From Chitinophagales bacterium (lineage in GTDB: Bacteria; Bacteroidota; Bacteroidia; Chitinophagales; LD1): a stretch of 64,000 nucleotides of DNA. The position numbers were made by a program, and so were the translations under genes. Under the pieces are notes generated by a model. The model was given only the letters and a program-made list of their open reading frames with translations. It had not been told where the DNA came from and did not search any database. The stretch's first letter is position 1. Every line of letters starts with the position of its first letter. The stretch lies in NCBI GenBank assembly GCA_019638515.1, contig JAHBTS010000002.1:613558-677557 (forward strand). Direction: 5' to 3'. Shown here piece after piece: positions 63,832 through 64,000 of the stretch.

Positions 63832-64000
63832 GAAACATCTTCCGCATTCCACTGTTTGTATGGTGCAGCTTGGTGGCAGCAATAGTAGGATTGGCATTTA
63901 TTGGCAGCCACTCCAAAGGCACCGAAAATCTTTTCTTTAACCAATACCACAGTGCTGCTGCCGATACTTTTTTTTCGCTTTTTACAAGGCTGGGAGAGTT
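63828..64000 (+). CDS. PAP2-type membrane phosphatase, N-terminal part (cut by window edge)
   Basis: From ATG 63828 (MRNIFRIPLFVWCSLVAAIV) the frame is open to the window end, 57 residues. One transmembrane helix is followed by 'NLFFNQYHSAAADTFFSLFTRLGE', which recalls the N-terminal 'N...h....Dff....t.lGe' part of PAP2-family lipid phosphatases. Overlaps the permease stop by 4 bp (ATGA). The catalytic motifs lie outside the window. Confidence 0.6.
   Translation, partial: MRNIFRIPLFVWCSLVAAIVGLAFIGSHSKGTENLFFNQYHSAAADTFFSLFTRLGE

Overview
The window looks like a Bacteroidota chromosome, probably Chitinophagales/Sphingobacteriales-like. The clues are a DUF5686/carboxypeptidase-regulatory outer-membrane protein, a PorE-type TPR/PD40/OmpA protein, a PUR-alpha-like DUF3276 protein, A/T-rich translation leaders instead of Shine-Dalgarno sites, and a TAnnTTTG-type promoter. 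No rRNA, tRNA or CRISPR array was seen.

Positions 1 to about 25.42 kb are most of a Mu-like transposable prophage whose far end lies left of the window. Read from its transposase end (right to left) it has: a Mu-type left end with a cluster of TGTAAG repeats (25.13-25.42 kb), a divergent repressor, MuA (22.3-24.4), MuB (21.4-22.3), an early operon with a RecA-like ATPase, a Mor-like activator, a DnaA domain IV-like protein and DUF3164, an accessory zone, and then two divergent late blocks. Terminase, endolysin, gpG-like, portal and gpF-like genes run rightward (8.5-13.2). Protease/scaffold, capsid, gp36, a membrane/secreted module, gp37, gp25-like, contractile sheath, tube, tail chaperone and tape measure run leftward (8.4-0). 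The tail chaperone carries a U9 slippery run and an open -1 frame that ends on the tape-measure start codon, as expected for programmed frameshifting.

The most unusual part is 15.1-17.5 kb. Five small same-strand genes are separated by four 128-135 bp sites. Each site has TAAC/GTTA ends, 18-20 bp near-perfect inverted arms with two mismatches, and a roughly 70 nt centre. This is the architecture of integron attC sites, so the stretch reads as an integrase-less gene-cassette array (CALIN) inside an active-looking Mu-like phage. It contains a DNA methyltransferase cassette. Two of the sites show that the naive start codons of their downstream genes are read-through of the recombination site.

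Positions 25.4-27.6 kb are a degraded junction: a frameshifted IS4-type transposase tail, a frameshifted rve transposase tail, a short glycine-rich protein tail, a REP-like hairpin and a decayed protein end.

Positions 27.6-32.2 kb carry a CmpB-like membrane protein, a membrane-inserted M28 peptidase, a secreted VWA protein and tryptophanase.

Positions 32.3-51.8 kb form a nitric-oxide, copper and tryptophan island. It holds two Rrf2 regulators with the same Cys spacing, NorC/NorB/NorQ/NorD, two Ric (ScdA/YtfE) repair proteins, NadA/NadB, an MbnP/MbnH-like pair, azurin, a truncated haemoglobin, tryptophan 2,3-dioxygenase and a haem-copper-oxidase-like membrane protein. A shared palindrome, close to TCGGACAATTTTGTCCGA, lies upstream of norC, of ric copy 1 and of the second rrf2, suggesting one regulon.

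Positions 51.9-64 kb are mostly housekeeping: MazG, FtcD, the DUF5686 protein, DapB, a truncated DNA methylase, the PorE-like protein, DUF3276, a secreted protein, DprA, an LptF/LptG permease and the start of a PAP2-like phosphatase.
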